Shown here piece after piece: positions 45,251 through 56,012 of a DNA stretch of 64,000 nt; position 1 is the first letter of the stretch; every line of letters begins with the position of its first letter. The position numbers and the translations under genes are program-made. Where the stretch lies: assembly GCF_000247695.1 (NCBI RefSeq), contig NW_004624781.1, positions 12,383,468 through 12,447,467 on the forward strand, given 5' to 3'. The notes under the pieces were generated by a model. The model was given only the letters and a program-made list of their open reading frames with translations, was not told the DNA's origin and made no database searches. The stretch is from Heterocephalus glaber (taxonomy: Eukaryota; Chordata; Mammalia; Rodentia; Bathyergidae).

Positions 45251-45965
45251 GGTGGGGGGTGGGGACTAAAAAGCAATCTCCTTTAAGAACCTGGATTCTA
45301 TTCCCAGTAAGATGGTTGAGGCCATTTTCCACTAGATAACCCAGTACAACATAAGCAAATCATGCATTGCCATATAACGTGAAGCAGTGACATACCTCAA
45401 GGAAGCCCAAGGTGACTACAGAGCTTGTTGAACCATGGTCTTCAAGCAGCGCTATGGGAAAGCAAAACTTCTGCAGCACTTACCTATGGTATTTCCCTTT
45501 CCCTGAGACAAAGAGAAGTGACTACCAGTAGTGATGATCATAGATGCCAGGGGAAGCTCTCATGTTCTGTTTTAAACACATTTACTAAATCTAATATTCA
45601 AATCCAAAATACAGTGATAGGTGCTCACTTCTTTTTGTTTCCAGGGAAATAGTCTCTGGCGGGCAGGTAGCCCTCTTCGGATGGGAAGTGCTTGCAAGAC
45701 CATAGAAAGTCAAGTGCACGCTGAGCAAGCCACAGGGTCCAGGAGAGACAGGGATGGAATCCAGCCCAGGCTCCAGTGCATCCTGCCTGACTCCTAACTA
45801 ACAGGAAGTTGATTGGGCTGTCTCTGGCCACAGGTACTGAGGAAAATTCCAGACAGACTAATTAGAAAACCTGGAGCTCTTTGGGAGATCAAAACAAAGA
45901 TTAAAAAAAAAAAAAGAAAGATGGAGGTTTAGGCTTCATTGAAAAGCAATACTGTGTACTACAGA
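45251..45965. other. Unique sequence
   Basis: Nothing recognised. Confidence 0.35.
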
Positions 45966-46500
45966 ATTATCAACAGCCTTATTCAATAAACACTTACTAA
46001 ATTTATTATCTCTAGACATTTGTACTCTAGAGGCACATGTCATGTGATGACATACAACACGTTCGCTGCCAGGATGGATATGACAGTGGTTAATCCATCA
46101 TCAGAGTATCTTGCTAGGGTAGGAGGAAGGGCAAAAGGGAATGGTTGGGCCGCTGCTTTTTTAGAGGACATAACGTTTTAATGGGACCTGATGGAGCTTG
46201 CCAGGTAGACAAAGAGAAAAGGATAGTTCATGAACAAGGGTCAGCACAAGCAAAGCTAGGAGGCGTGGAACCTGCCAGAGCTGGGGAACAACAAAGAATG
46301 CTGTGTCCCTGAACTGTGGGGACAGTGGAACAGGGGAGCAACAGGAAGGGGTTGGAGAGATTTCTATTTAGCCAAAGGTTTTGCTGATGATCCTGCAGAC
46401 AGGGAGGCTGAGCAGAGCTTGGCTGTGATTTGAAAAGGTAACTTCATATATGTAAAGTCAGGAGGCAGGCTCCCTTGAGGGCTCTAGGGAATTGGAGAAG
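45966..46500 (-). mobile_element. L2 (LINE-2) fragment
   Basis: Antisense L2-like wording: TTCAATAAACACTTACTAAAT, AACAAGGGTCAGCACAAGCAAAGC, GGGAGCAACAGGAAGGGG, GCTGATGATCCTGC. Diverged, so the family call is moderate. Confidence 0.5.
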
Positions 46501-46539
46501 ACTGCAGCAAAAACAGCACCTGTTTTTATTTTTTATTAA

Positions 46540-46755
46540 ATAAATTGTGCCAAATACTGCTCTAAGAGCCTTATGAGTTTCAACTCATTTGATCCTTACA
46601 ATTCTTTGAAGTAAGTTCTAATATTCCCCCATTTTACAGGGGAACTGAAGCACAGAGAGATTAAATAACTTGTCTGAGGTCACACTGAGAACAAGCAGTG
46701 AGGCAGAATAAAACTCCAGGTGGTCTGGCTCCATGTTTGTGCTCAGAACCACTCT
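46540..46755 (-). repeat. MIR element
   Basis: TGCCAAATACTGCTCTAAGAGCC, CAACTCATTTGATCCTTACAA, CCCCATTTTACAGGGGAACTGAAGCACAGAGAGATTAAATAACTTG-type core, ending GTCTGGCTCCA. Nearly full-length antisense MIR. Confidence 0.9.
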
Positions 46756-48004
46756 GCCCAGTTTCCTGTCCTGGGCCCTCACTGGGCCTGGGATGCAGCT
46801 CACAGGAAATCCTCAGGATGTGTTGGGGCCAGCCCAACCTCACTGGGGTCCCTCAACTCTTAACATCCAGGCCATGGCTGCAGCCTCATCCGTCATCCGT
46901 CCATCTTGAAGCCCCTGGTGGAGGTCAAAGAGAAGACTTTTCATTATCTTCAATGCTGCCTGCACTGACAGTGACAGACAGTGGCAAATAGACAGGGCCC
47001 AGACTTCAGTGATAACACTTAGATTTACATGTTTTACATTTCCTTACAGCTTTTGGTCAATGAAAGTTTTTAAATTCTGTAAGCTACTCTTTGAAGGAAA
47101 CCCTTCCAACTATTACAGAACACTTTTGACATGAGTCTGTAAAATCGATTCAGACAGTTTGCCAAAGCCACCAGTCTTTATTAATGACTTACTATAACCT
47201 CTAAGTATGAGGCCTATATTTCTAGTAGATTGGCACATATATTAATGACTGGCTTGTGAATAAACTGACAGTTTTAAAATGATATGAGATAACTTGTTTT
47301 CTTACGGGGAATTCACTTTTGCCTTGAACTTACAGTAAGATTATTATTGGTTCAGTAAATTATAACTCAATGTCCTTTGATCTTTAGCAAGAGAAAGACT
47401 GACTAGATTTGATTTCTTGATGAAACTGAACTCCAAATGAGTCTTTTTGGGAATCTCATTCTCTAGCAAGTAAGACTATTGGCTTCACGGTCAAAACTTT
47501 CCAAGCAAAGCTTTTCCCTTTTCCCTAAGGGTCTACAGGTTTTATTAGCAATATCCAATCTTGGTTGAACAACACTTTGAAATATTTTTAATATCTTAAA
47601 GGATGTATGCACATGTCAAAAAAATTAATAAAATGCACATGGAACATTCTAGAGTGATGTAGAATATTAATATAATAAACAGTATAAGTCTTCCAACTAC
47701 AGAAAGTAGCCACATAGCCTGCTGTTCAATTAGAAATGAAATGTCTTTCCCCCATTCAGGTATGCTGTCTATTATCTGTGTGTTTCACAGGCCAGGTCTA
47801 AATGAAATGGTCCTAAAGAAAAAAGTACTGGGTTCCTACTGACTGACCACATTTTCCAGCCCTTTTTTCCCAAATCCACTGCCTATTTGAAAATAAACTT
47901 TGAAATTAACATGGCAACTCAAAGTGACTGTAAAGATAATATAAGACACTGGAATTTTTTATCTCAACTGAACTCAGTCTAATCTAGGTTACACTAAAGA
48001 AGTC
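46756..48004. other. Unique sequence
   Basis: Nothing recognised. The small frames near 46618-46991 overlap the MIR on both strands. Confidence 0.35.
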
Positions 48005-48059
48005 AAATTCATGGGTGTTGCAAAAAATAAAAAATAAAAAAAATTCATGGGTGTTGCAA
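48005..48059 (+). repeat. 19-bp direct repeat flanking an A-rich 17-bp insert
   Basis: AAATTCATGGGTGTTGCAA occurs at 48005-48023 and 48041-48059, separated only by AAAATAAAAAATAAAA-type sequence. The arrangement equals a TSD around a retroposon tail with no body. Slippage duplication is the alternative. Confidence 0.85.
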
Positions 48060-48394
48060 TGTAGTTCAGGGTTATTCCCAAAGGTCTAAAGTAATTAGAC
48101 AATGATTTTCCCCTAGAGCTAAGGAGGTAGCTGGTGCTTGTTTCCCAGTTGAAGTGGTGCCACCATGTGGCAATTGTGCAACAGTTCACAAATCGCTCAA
48201 CCAAATGGTTTGAAAATTATGGCGGTTGACACTTCCGGGGCGGGGGGGGCATTTGGATTATTTCAAATGTTGTCCATAAGGAGAGATTCGATTTATATTT
48301 TCGTATTGCATGATTTCAAGTTAGTATGTTTCAGATTTACATAAAATGGGATTATGTTGCCCTTTTATATGGCAGTATGCACAGAGCTTCAGGA
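48060..48394. other. Unique sequence with G-run
   Basis: CCGGGGCGGGGGGGGC near 48237-48250 could form a G-quadruplex. Nothing else recognised. Confidence 0.35.
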
Positions 48395-48605
48395 AGTGGT
48401 TTGCAGAATGAGTTAATCTGGGTTCAAATCCCATCTCTGTTACTTTCTCTGTCCATAAACGTGGGGAAATTACTCAACTCTTCCATGTCTCAGTCCCCTC
48501 ATCTGCAAATGGAAGCAGCAATAGTACCTACACTCGCAGATTGCTACGAGAATTAGTGAGTTAATTTCTAAAACAGAACAATGCCTACCACAGAGTAAGT
48601 CATTT
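48395..48605 (+). repeat. MIR element
   Basis: GTTAATCTGGGTTCAAATCCC, CTTTCTCTGTCC, CTCAGTCCCCTCATCTGCAAATGG, AATAGTACCTACACTCGCAG, ACAATGCCTACCACAGAGTAAGTC. Full MIR order in sense orientation. Confidence 0.9.
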
Positions 48606-48762
48606 GGGAGGTTTTTTATTGTTTTTCTGTTATGAAGCCTGAACAGACTTTGATAAGCCATCTGATCCATATTTCTACATCCACTCAGAGTTTGATCTAA
48701 ATCATGTCATGACAAATCATCAGACACCAATCAAAAGGAATAGCTCCTACATTTTTAAATGT

Positions 48763-48894
48763 AGTACTGTATTCTGAAATGATTGTTTTTAAACTAATGC
48801 TATATATAAGACAATTGTTTTCAAACCAGTACTGTATCTTGAGAAGATTATTTTTAAGCTAGTACTATATTCTGAGATGACTGTTTTTTTAAAA
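48763..48894. repeat. Four-copy 33-bp minisatellite
   Basis: Units at 48763-48795, 48796-48827, 48828-48860 and 48861-48894. Each begins (A)GTACT(G/A)TAT(T)CTGA or a decayed form (AATGCTATATATAAGA in unit 2) and ends TTTTTAAACT, TTTTCAAACC or TTTTTAAGCT. Copies diverge by several substitutions, so the array is old. Confidence 0.88.
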
Positions 48895-49004
48895 AATCAA
48901 AATGACTTAAATATCCTTGTGTCAGGTTTTATCACTTAAATGCTCGATTATAAATATCTCAGCTTCAACAGTTTGACTATACCTATGAAATTCATTCTGC
49001 TAGA

Positions 49005-49150
49005 CAGGTGTGTCTCAAATTTTAACATGCATGGACTAACCAGGGGATCTCATTAAAAAGTAGATTCTGATTCAGTAGGTCTGGGTGCTTTCCAAGATTC
49101 TTGTCTCTTACAAGTCCCCAAGGAATGTCAAATGTGATTGGCCTACAGAG
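49005..49150 (+). mobile_element. MER5A-like hAT-Charlie MITE
   Basis: GTCTCAAATTTTAACATGCATGG, GGGGATCTCATTAAAAAG, TGATTCAGTAGGTCTGGG, ACAAGTCCCCAAGGAATG. The GATTCTGATTCAGTAGGTCTGGG core is diagnostic of MER5. Confidence 0.85.
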
Positions 49151-49704
49151 TATCTTTTGAATAGCAACCCTCTAAATCATTAGAATTCATTTCTATCTTA
49201 TTATTATCTTCCCCTGACACTCAGCAGAGCATAGTAAGTTAATTGAAATTTAGAGGAAAGACATAGGAACCCAAGATGGTACCATGCACAGTCGTCTTAT
49301 TCTGAAAACAATCTAACCATCACCCTCCACAGAGGTAAGCTGCAGCTGCCAAGGGAGGGTAAATGGCTGAACAGGGCTGGGCAAAGGGTCTAGGACTCGA
49401 TGCCATTATTTCCAGGAAGTTGGAAAGAGTGTAGCTCACTCTTTATATAGAAATGCCTCAGATGTGACAAGCAGAAAGAGCCAAACAAAGCCCAATTCAT
49501 GTTAAACAGTGGTGCTATTAACCCTGGAGATCACGACACATGAGACGGAAAAATGCTTTTACATGACTCAAAACTAAGCAACAGGCTTTATTATTTGTAA
49601 AGCAATGCCAAGAGAATTTCAACATAAAAAGCCCTTGGAAATTTTGCATAAGCTCATCCAAAATCGGTTAGCTATGACCGAAGTAACAAAGATGTACTTT
49701 TTTA
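49151..49704. other. Unique sequence
   Basis: Nothing recognised. Confidence 0.35.
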
Positions 49705-49773
49705 TGTGGCGAATCAAACCCAGGGTCTCCCGTGTCTTAGCATGTGCTCTACCATTGAGCTACACATACAGCC
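49705..49773 (-). mobile_element. Older-type ID element
   Basis: The minus strand reads GGCTGTATGTGTAGCTCAATGGTAGAGCACATGCTAAGAC...CCCTGGGTTTGATTCGCC. This is the common rodent ID pattern (GTAGAGCACTTGCC), distinct from the window's dominant SINE. It could be mistaken for a tRNA but lacks an acceptor stem and anticodon arm. Confidence 0.8.
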
Positions 49774-49984
49774 TGTAAAGACATACTTTTATTATCAGCA
49801 CCTAGAAGATTACAGAGCAAGAAATGTAGTAGCATGGAAAAGACCCCAGAAGTTCAGGGTTTCATGGGGAACCTACTGTGAGGTTCTAACAGCATGAATT
49901 CAAACCATACAGTTTAAATAATTGCCAGAAGCCAGAGAGACACCCTTAAGTAGAGCACCTATGTGATTTTTTTTAACTATATGT

Positions 49985-50370
49985 CTTCATCTGTTTTTGT
50001 GTTGCTCTAATACAATGCCTGAGACAGGAAATTTTCTGAATTTAATTCCTCCTGGTCTGGAGCCTGGGAAGTTCACAATCAAGGCTCTGGTGGGGTTGAT
50101 GTCCAAGATGCTTCCAAGATGACATGTATGCAAAAGGGGAAGAATGTTGTATCCTGGTAGTGGCACAGAAGGGCGGAAAAGACAAGCTCCCTTGGCCAAG
50201 CTCTTTTAAAAGCAGCATTAATCCATCCATGAGAACAGAGTCCTCCTCAATACCTAACCCATCCCAAAGGGCCCATATCCCTACATTTTTACATTGGAAA
50301 TTAAGTTTCCAACACATTCACTTGGGGGACACACCCAGATCTCAGCACTGTATACAAAACAGCTGCAACA
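49985..50370 (-). mobile_element. MST/THE-like MaLR LTR
   Basis: Antisense wording TTTTTGTGTTGCTCTAATACAATGCCTGAGAC, CCAAGCTCTTTTAAAAGCAGC, GAGAACAGAGTCCTCC, CACACCCAGATCTC... follows the MST/THE1 LTR order. Solo and old. Confidence 0.65.
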
Positions 50371-50755
50371 GTTTATACTCACTAAAACATATCTGAGTAA
50401 AAGAAAAAATTATAAGTATATATGCATGAAAGAAACTAGGGAGGTATATAATAAAATGCTACCATAATAAAATGCTACCAACAATTAAGTATCGTGAGCG
50501 ATTTTTATTTTCTTTCTTCTTATCTGTACTTTGTCCCTATTCCACGGTCAGTGTTACTTTTGAAATGTGGGAAGAAGTGGCCAAATTTTACTTTAGAAGA
50601 GAAAACCATCTCCTGAATGTGAATAAAGTACTTAAAGGTTTACTGTTTAACAACTGAAAACCTTATTTAGAAGACTGTACTTTAGGACAGAATGCCTTAC
50701 TTTTATTGCTATTGATTGGATTTCCTAAAAATATAATTTTGTTCATTTCTCAAAA

Positions 50756-50870
50756 ACAAATGCCAGGACCAGGAATTTAGCTCAGTGGTGCCTCGCCTGC
50801 CTGGCAAGTTTAAGGTCCTGAGTTTGATTCCCAGTACCGGAAAAAATAAGTAAATAAATAACAAATGCCA
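50756..50870 (+). mobile_element. ID-like SINE with TSD
   Basis: The body and tail occupy 50766-50860 (type B, B box GAGTTTGATTCCC). ACAAATGCCA occurs at 50756-50765 and 50861-50870. The tail is (AAAT)n-like. Confidence 0.95.
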
Positions 50871-50887
50871 GTGTCCAAAATAGCACT

Positions 50888-50942
50888 TTAGTTCATTAGC
50901 ACATTAGTTCAATTTAGTTCACTTTAGTTCATTTAGTTCACT
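50888..50942. repeat. TTAGTTCA-based short tandem repeat
   Basis: Five TTAGTTCA words spaced 7-15 bases apart, with CACTT or ATTTAG linkers. Confidence 0.8.
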
Positions 50943-53117
50943 AGAATTTTCCCTAGTGTTATTAATTCCCTGCATTTCTTGAAATTGCTCTGAGAGAAAT
51001 CTAAAATCCAAAAACAAAAGTCTTATAAATCTGAAGGTTCTCACAGTATCTGTGTTTCAATTTCAAGTCCACTTGGACCTCTGAATTTCTTGACTTTTGT
51101 GACTCTGGAAATGTATTCAAGGAGTACTTGCAAGAAAACAGCTTCAAATTGGACTCCTTCCACCCGGGTACAATCATGCAAACAGCCAGCTGAATTTATT
51201 TAACCTTCAGCCAACTGCTCAGCCATCTTGAAATTATTGATAGCCTATCAGCAGTGATCAAGATGAAGAGGCCACAGGAAGAGGTGCCTTTTTTACAAGA
51301 GAACCATTGAGCTGATAACAGGACTTGAAATGCCGTGTCAGCTCAGCTCACATGGTCAGGAGCTCAGCTGCTGGAGGGAAATAAAACTGTTCAGTTAGGG
51401 CTGCCCTCCAATCAGTCACAGAGGTAATGGTGTTTGGCTTCAGTCAGGTTGTATGTCAGCAAATATACATCTCCCAGACAGCCCCTAAGAGTGCCTTAAG
51501 ATCATGCTTATTGTTTTATATAGATAGGGGTAGGATGCTGATCGATGGTGGTCAGAGGCCACTGAAATAAATTTTACCATGTTTGGCAGGTAAAGTTAAT
51601 CTCAATCCTGGAGGATGAAAGCGCCATTTTGACAGAATAATCATTCCATAGACAGTGGTGGGACGTTTTCCTCTGTTAATGTCTTGGGCAGACTGTATGA
51701 GAGTAGATATCCTCTCCTCCCCACACCCGACATGGCCCTCTGCATGAGGTCCCCATGCAAAAGAGGGACACCAGGTACAGTCAGAGTCACTGAGGTCGGA
51801 CTTCAGAGACTGAGTTTGGTTGACAGAGCTCCCAGGGAGCTTTCCTGAAGCACTAGCTTGCTTCAGTCAGAGAGATAGGGAATCAGACATAGAATTGAGG
51901 AACTACTGGAAGCAGCATTAAGGGGTCACTGAGTCGCGGGGAATCACATGGCCCAAAAGCAGCCACCTCCTCCGACCCGATGAGAACATCAGCCCTCGGC
52001 CACCTCACCCTTTTCCTGCAGAGCCTGATGGACCACAGAACCTCACTCCACTGATTTTGGCTCTCAGAGTGACATAAACCTGCCACTATCTCACAAAACC
52101 CTCAAAATCTAGAAATCTCCCTTTCAACATTCAAAGGAATTTAGTGAGCAACCTAAAAGTTGCCAAAGCTGCAATTGGACAGTTCCTTCATATGAGACCA
52201 TGTGAGAAGACAAATGCAATATGGTCCCTCTGTCTGCAAAAGGCTCTGCTTGGGAACAATAAATGAGGCCCAGCAGAAGCAGGACACTGTGCTATTCATT
52301 GGAGAAATTAGAAGACTTTTTCAGAGGACTGGATCCACTTATCCCCAGGCCAAATGTTAGTGTGACTCAGGAATTTGAATCAATGTGCTTTGCAAGAGCC
52401 CCTCCGAACCAGGCTTCCTAAAGACCCTGGAGAGTTTGAGGGGTCGGGAACAGAAGTAGATGACAAGAACGTTAACTCAGAGTGACTTCCTCTCTACGCT
52501 ATGGCAGACACAGGGAAGGAGCCAGCCCGCTCTCCGAGACTCCAGCCCTTCTGAGCTGTGATGTGGGATGAGGACGCTGCTCACAGCCTTGGCAGCCGCC
52601 TTCTCAGGTTGGACAGCTCCAAAATAAGATTCCTGAGACATATGTCTGCAGCTTGCTTGGGAAGGAAGACAATAAATGAAAATCCTATTTTCTTAATTTG
52701 GTGAGATTAGGTCTTTGCCGTATTAGCTTGTTCACATTCTTCTTTTCTATTCTCAGATGACAAGATCACACTCATGTATCTGCAGAGCCTGGCGTGGTGT
52801 CTTGGGTGCACTCAGTTCAGCAAAAGCAGCAAGCACATCATTCAGCAGCCTCTTTTCCCAAAAAAAGCCCTAAATTAGCTGGCTGTTTGCATTTTTAAGC
52901 TTAATGTATCTTAAGGATGCCAATTGCTGCATCTAGGCCAAGTACATATTTGGATTATGTTCTTTTTTCCCAAAAATAGCCAGATTGTCCTAGAATTTTG
53001 CAAATATTTGTAATAATAAAGTCTATAATAAATGTGTAATGTTCTAATAAAAATGCATTAAAATGTAAAGAAGCTGTTCTGAATTACTGAACGTCTAACT
53101 TTGTTAAAATGCTCTTT
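50943..53117. other. Unique sequence
   Basis: The longest repeat-free stretch of the window. I see no splice-bounded exon, tRNA or known repeat. The small frames are unsupported. Confidence 0.4.
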
Positions 53118-53136
53118 AAAAAAAATTTTAACACAG

Positions 53137-53500
53137 ATGAAAACAACACTGAGATTCCACCTCACCCCAGAAAGAATGGCTGCTATTAAGAAATCAACCA
53201 ATAACAAATGCTGGCGGGGCTGTGGGGAAAAAGGAACCCTGCTCCACTGCTGGTGGGAGTGCAGACGGCTGCAACCACTGTGCAAATCAGTATGGAGATT
53301 CCTCAAAGAACTAGGACTAGAGGTCCCATTTGACCCAGCTTTTCCCCTGCTGGGTATCTTCCTGAAAGAATTACAAGCATCATACCACAGCAACATATGT
53401 TCACCCGTGTTTATAGCAGCACTGTTTATAATAGCTAAAGCTTGGAAATAGCCCAAATGCCCATCAACTGTTGATTGGATAAAGAAGATGTTATTTTTTT
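53137..53500 (+). pseudogene. LINE-1 ORF2 C-terminal remnant
   Basis: ORF2p is the LINE-1 endonuclease/reverse transcriptase. Only its Cys-rich end remains: HLTPERMAAIKK, then CWRGCGEKGTLLHCWWEC (the C-x3-C-x7-H-x4-C cluster), VWRFLKELGLEVPFDP and FIAALFIIAKAWK. TAG at about 53450 ends the frame early. Beyond it the same register still encodes PKCPSTVDWIKKM. All upstream domains are lost by 5' truncation. Confidence 0.95.
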
Positions 53501-53577
53501 TAATAAAATGGAGTACACTGAGCCATAAAGAAAGATAAAATTTGAAACACTTATAGCTAAATGGATGCACCTTGAAA

Positions 53578-53682
53578 CCATACTCTTTTTTTTTTTTTCT
53601 GGTGCTGGGGATCGAACTCGAGTCCTTGCAATTTTGAGGCAGGTGGCAGAACCACTGAGCTAAATCCCCGGCCCATACTCTT
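53578..53682 (-). mobile_element. ID-like SINE in LINE-1, 10-bp TSD
   Basis: The minus-strand body and T-tail occupy 53588-53672. CCATACTCTT occurs at 53578-53587 and 53673-53682. Both TSD copies are LINE-1 text (ACCATACTCTTAAGT). Confidence 0.95.
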
Positions 53683-53928
53683 AAGTAAAATAAATAAGAC
53701 ACACATGTGTAAATACAAAATTGTCTCTGGTGTGAGAAATTGAAAGTGTAAATGAAAACCGAAATGTATAACAGATATTGTGAAATAGGAAGAAAATGTT
53801 CAAAAAGAAAGGGGAATTTGGGGGGTGTGGGAAAGGAAAGAAGGGAAAAAACAAAAACAAAGCTTAGGTAGATAGGGAGGAGTGGAGGGGTTAAAAGGAG
53901 GGCAAGGAATGGGAAAAAAATAAGAATC

Positions 53929-54038
53929 AAGATATATCATGTAGGGCCGGGGATTTAGCTCAGTGGTTTCGCTGCCTGCTGTGCAAGCGCAAGGACCCAA
54001 GTTCAATCCCTGGTACCAAAAAAAAAAGATATATCATG
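53929..54038 (+). mobile_element. ID-like SINE in LINE-1 3' UTR, 13-bp TSD
   Basis: The body and tail occupy 53942-54025 (type A: TGCTGTGCAAG...AAGGACC). AAGATATATCATG occurs at 53929-53941 and 54026-54038. Confidence 0.96.
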
Positions 54039-54131
54039 GACAGATACAAATTCCCAATGATGAATGTGATCATAACGTATACCTAAAATGTACCGATAAA
54101 TTCAATAAATTTTTTAAATTTTTTAACAGAA

Positions 54132-54814
54132 ATTAAACCTTGGTGTAGTCTTGCCAAAGGTTACAGAAGGCCTTCCTTTAATGAATAAAAGCTTTTAATT
54201 CATTAATTTAATGGTTCCCTTGCCACTCCTTGAGGAAGCAATTGGTATCCACTTGTGTCATCTACAGTGCTCACGCAACTGGCCTAACAGACTTGATGTT
54301 TAGATACCTGCTACTAAATAGATAAATGTGCTTATAAAGGGTTTGAAAACCATTTATTCTCTCTCTCTCTCTGTGATTTATACCTTTCATTAGCCATTTA
54401 TATTTTTATTTTATGAAAAAATAAAACAAAATTTCAGAATCAAATAGAGAATAACAATAGTTATTCCACTGCATATCATTATCTTCAGAGTAGTCACTCA
54501 GAGTACAATACACAACCAGAAAGATTCTTACAAAAAAGAAGCAAGCACATAATAACACTAATCTTTCTTTTCAATGAACTAGGATAAACTAGTAGTACAA
54601 ATGAAACCAATTAGCATATATATTGCTATATTTTTTAAAACAATGGAATTTGTAGTTTGGAGAAGTATTTGAACTTCTTATTTCCTATTTATCTCTCTTC
54701 TATTTTGTTCTTGAGGAAACATTTCCTCTATGTTTTTCCTTTTCCAGTGTAATTGCCACTTTTGTAACTGTACACAGGTCAGTTTTAGTCTAGGTCATTA
54801 AAGAATAATTCAGT
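54132..54814. other. Unique AT-rich sequence
   Basis: A short (CT)n at 54359-54374. Nothing else recognised. Confidence 0.4.
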
Positions 54815-55420
54815 GTTCCTGTTACATCTTGTGTCTAGATGTCCCACTAAAGCCTTATATGATCATAAGTGGGGCTTTTCAGAGGTAACTGGATCTATAG
54901 AGTGTGATGCTGGGATTAGTGTGTGATGCTGGAATCAAGGGTTTGTGATCACCAAATTAGCACCCCCACTGATTGGTTTGGCATCGTTCTGGGTGTGGAT
55001 AATGGGAAAGCCCACCCTGGGTGTGAGTGCTATCCACTCTAAGGGCATGTAGCCTGCACAGAATATAAGGGACATGGACAGGGATTTAGCTCAGTGGTGC
55101 CACCACCTGCCTCATAAGTGCAAGATCCTGAGTTTGATCCCCGATACCAAAAAAAAAAAAAAGAATATAAGGGACAGAAAGAGGGCTACTGTTGCCACTT
55201 GCTGCTTTACTACTTTGCTCCTTGCTGCTTTGCTGCCTTTTGCCTGCCATGAACTATTTCACTTCTGCAATGCTCCTCTGCCATGCCACCCTGCCTTGAA
55301 GCCAAACAACTATGGACTGAAAGCTCTACACACTGTGAAGCTACAATAAACCTTTCCTCCTTTAACTTTGGGTGTCAGGTATTTTGTCTCAGCAATAAGA
55401 AAAGTAACTAAGACAATTCC
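54815..55420 (+). mobile_element. Solo MaLR LTR split by a SINE
   Basis: The LTR at 54820-55415 starts TGTTACATCTTGTGTCTAGA and ends CAGCAATAAGAAAAGTAACTAAGACA. GTTCC and ATTCC flank it, a 5-bp TSD with one change. AATAAACC before CTTTCCTCC is the likely polyadenylation signal. A SINE sits at 55075-55161. Confidence 0.9.
55060..55176 (+). mobile_element. ID-like SINE in MaLR LTR, perfect 15-bp TSD
   Basis: The body and tail occupy 55075-55161. AGAATATAAGGGACA occurs at 55060-55074 and 55162-55176, duplicated from the LTR TATA-like region (ATATAAGGGAC). Type B. Confidence 0.97.
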
Positions 55421-55713
55421 ATATAAATAGAATTGAATTCAGATTCATATAATTTTATTTGATTTTTAAATGTGACACTATAAACTGAGAGCTTTAAAAA
55501 TATGTATGCCTTTCACTCAGTAATTTAACTCTTAGAAATCATAAATAATAATGGATTGTGTATAAATTCAGATAAAAGAATTCTCATTATTTGGAAGCAA
55601 ATTTATGTCCATGAATACAGTCACTGGAATAATATTCAGCCTTTAAATTGCCTTGCAGATAATTATTTAATGACTTAGAAAGGTAACAATATATTATTAA
55701 GATTGAGGTGGGG
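55421..55713. other. AT-rich sequence, possible L1M remnant
   Basis: AATAATATTCAGCC near 55628 resembles the L1 'actattcagcc' phrase, but the flanks are too decayed to call. Confidence 0.35.
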
Positions 55714-55803
55714 GGGCCAGGGATTTAGCTCAGTGGTTTCACCGCCTGCTGCACAAGTGCAAGGACCTGAGTTCGATACCCATTACCAAAAAAAAAAAAA
55801 AAA
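55714..55803 (+). mobile_element. ID-like SINE running into an assembly gap
   Basis: GGGCCAGGGATTTAGCTCAG, TGCTGCACAAGTGCAAGGACC (type A), GAGTTCGATACCC, then an A-tail that enters the Ns. The bases AGATTGAGGTGGGGGG before it and AGATGGGGGGGC after the gap may be the TSD. Confidence 0.93.
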
Positions 55804-55928
55804 NNNNNNNNNNNNNNNNNNNNNNNNNNNNNNNNNNNNNNNNNNNNNNNNNNNNNNNNNNNNNNNNNNNNNNNNNNNNNNNNNNNNNNNNNNNNNNNNN
55901 NNNNNNNNNNNNNNNNNNNNNNNNNNNN
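55804..55928. other. Assembly gap (125 N)
   Basis: The gap starts within the A-tail of a SINE. Homopolymer or repeat collapse is the likely cause. Confidence 0.97.
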
Positions 55929-55937
55929 AGATGGGGG

Positions 55938-56012
55938 GGCAGCATTGTGGCTCAGTGGTAAAGTAGGTGCTTAGTATTTACAAGACCCTGGGTTCAGTCC
56001 TCAGCACAAGAA
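55938..56012 (+). mobile_element. Older-type ID element
   Basis: GCAGCATTGTGGCTCAGTGGTAAAGTAGGTGCTTAGTATTTACAAGACCCTGGGTTCAGTCC-like, ending CAGCACAAG. It belongs to the older ID type, not the dominant SINE. A GA-rich tract follows (56010-56070). Confidence 0.8.

Larger units (their letters stand above)
53118..54131 (+). mobile_element. 5'-truncated LINE-1 carrying two SINEs
   Basis: The insert (about 53137-54107) starts in the ORF2 C-terminus and ends in the 3' UTR (polypurine 53790-53925; ATGAATGTGATCATAACG; TGTACCGATAAA). A candidate imperfect TSD is AAATTTTAACACAG on the left and AAATTTTTTAACAG on the right. SINEs interrupt it at 53588-53672 and 53942-54025. Confidence 0.9.

Noticed and set aside
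48005..48059. CRISPR-like repeat-spacer pattern
   Set aside because: Only two repeats, an A-rich spacer and a mammalian context. A retroposon tail or slippage explains it.
48763..48894. CRISPR array
   Set aside because: Units are contiguous with no spacers. It is a minisatellite.
53058..53930. 290-codon minus-strand frame
   Set aside because: It is the antisense of a LINE-1 3' end plus a SINE. The apparent hydrophobic protein is a composition artefact of the polypurine tract.
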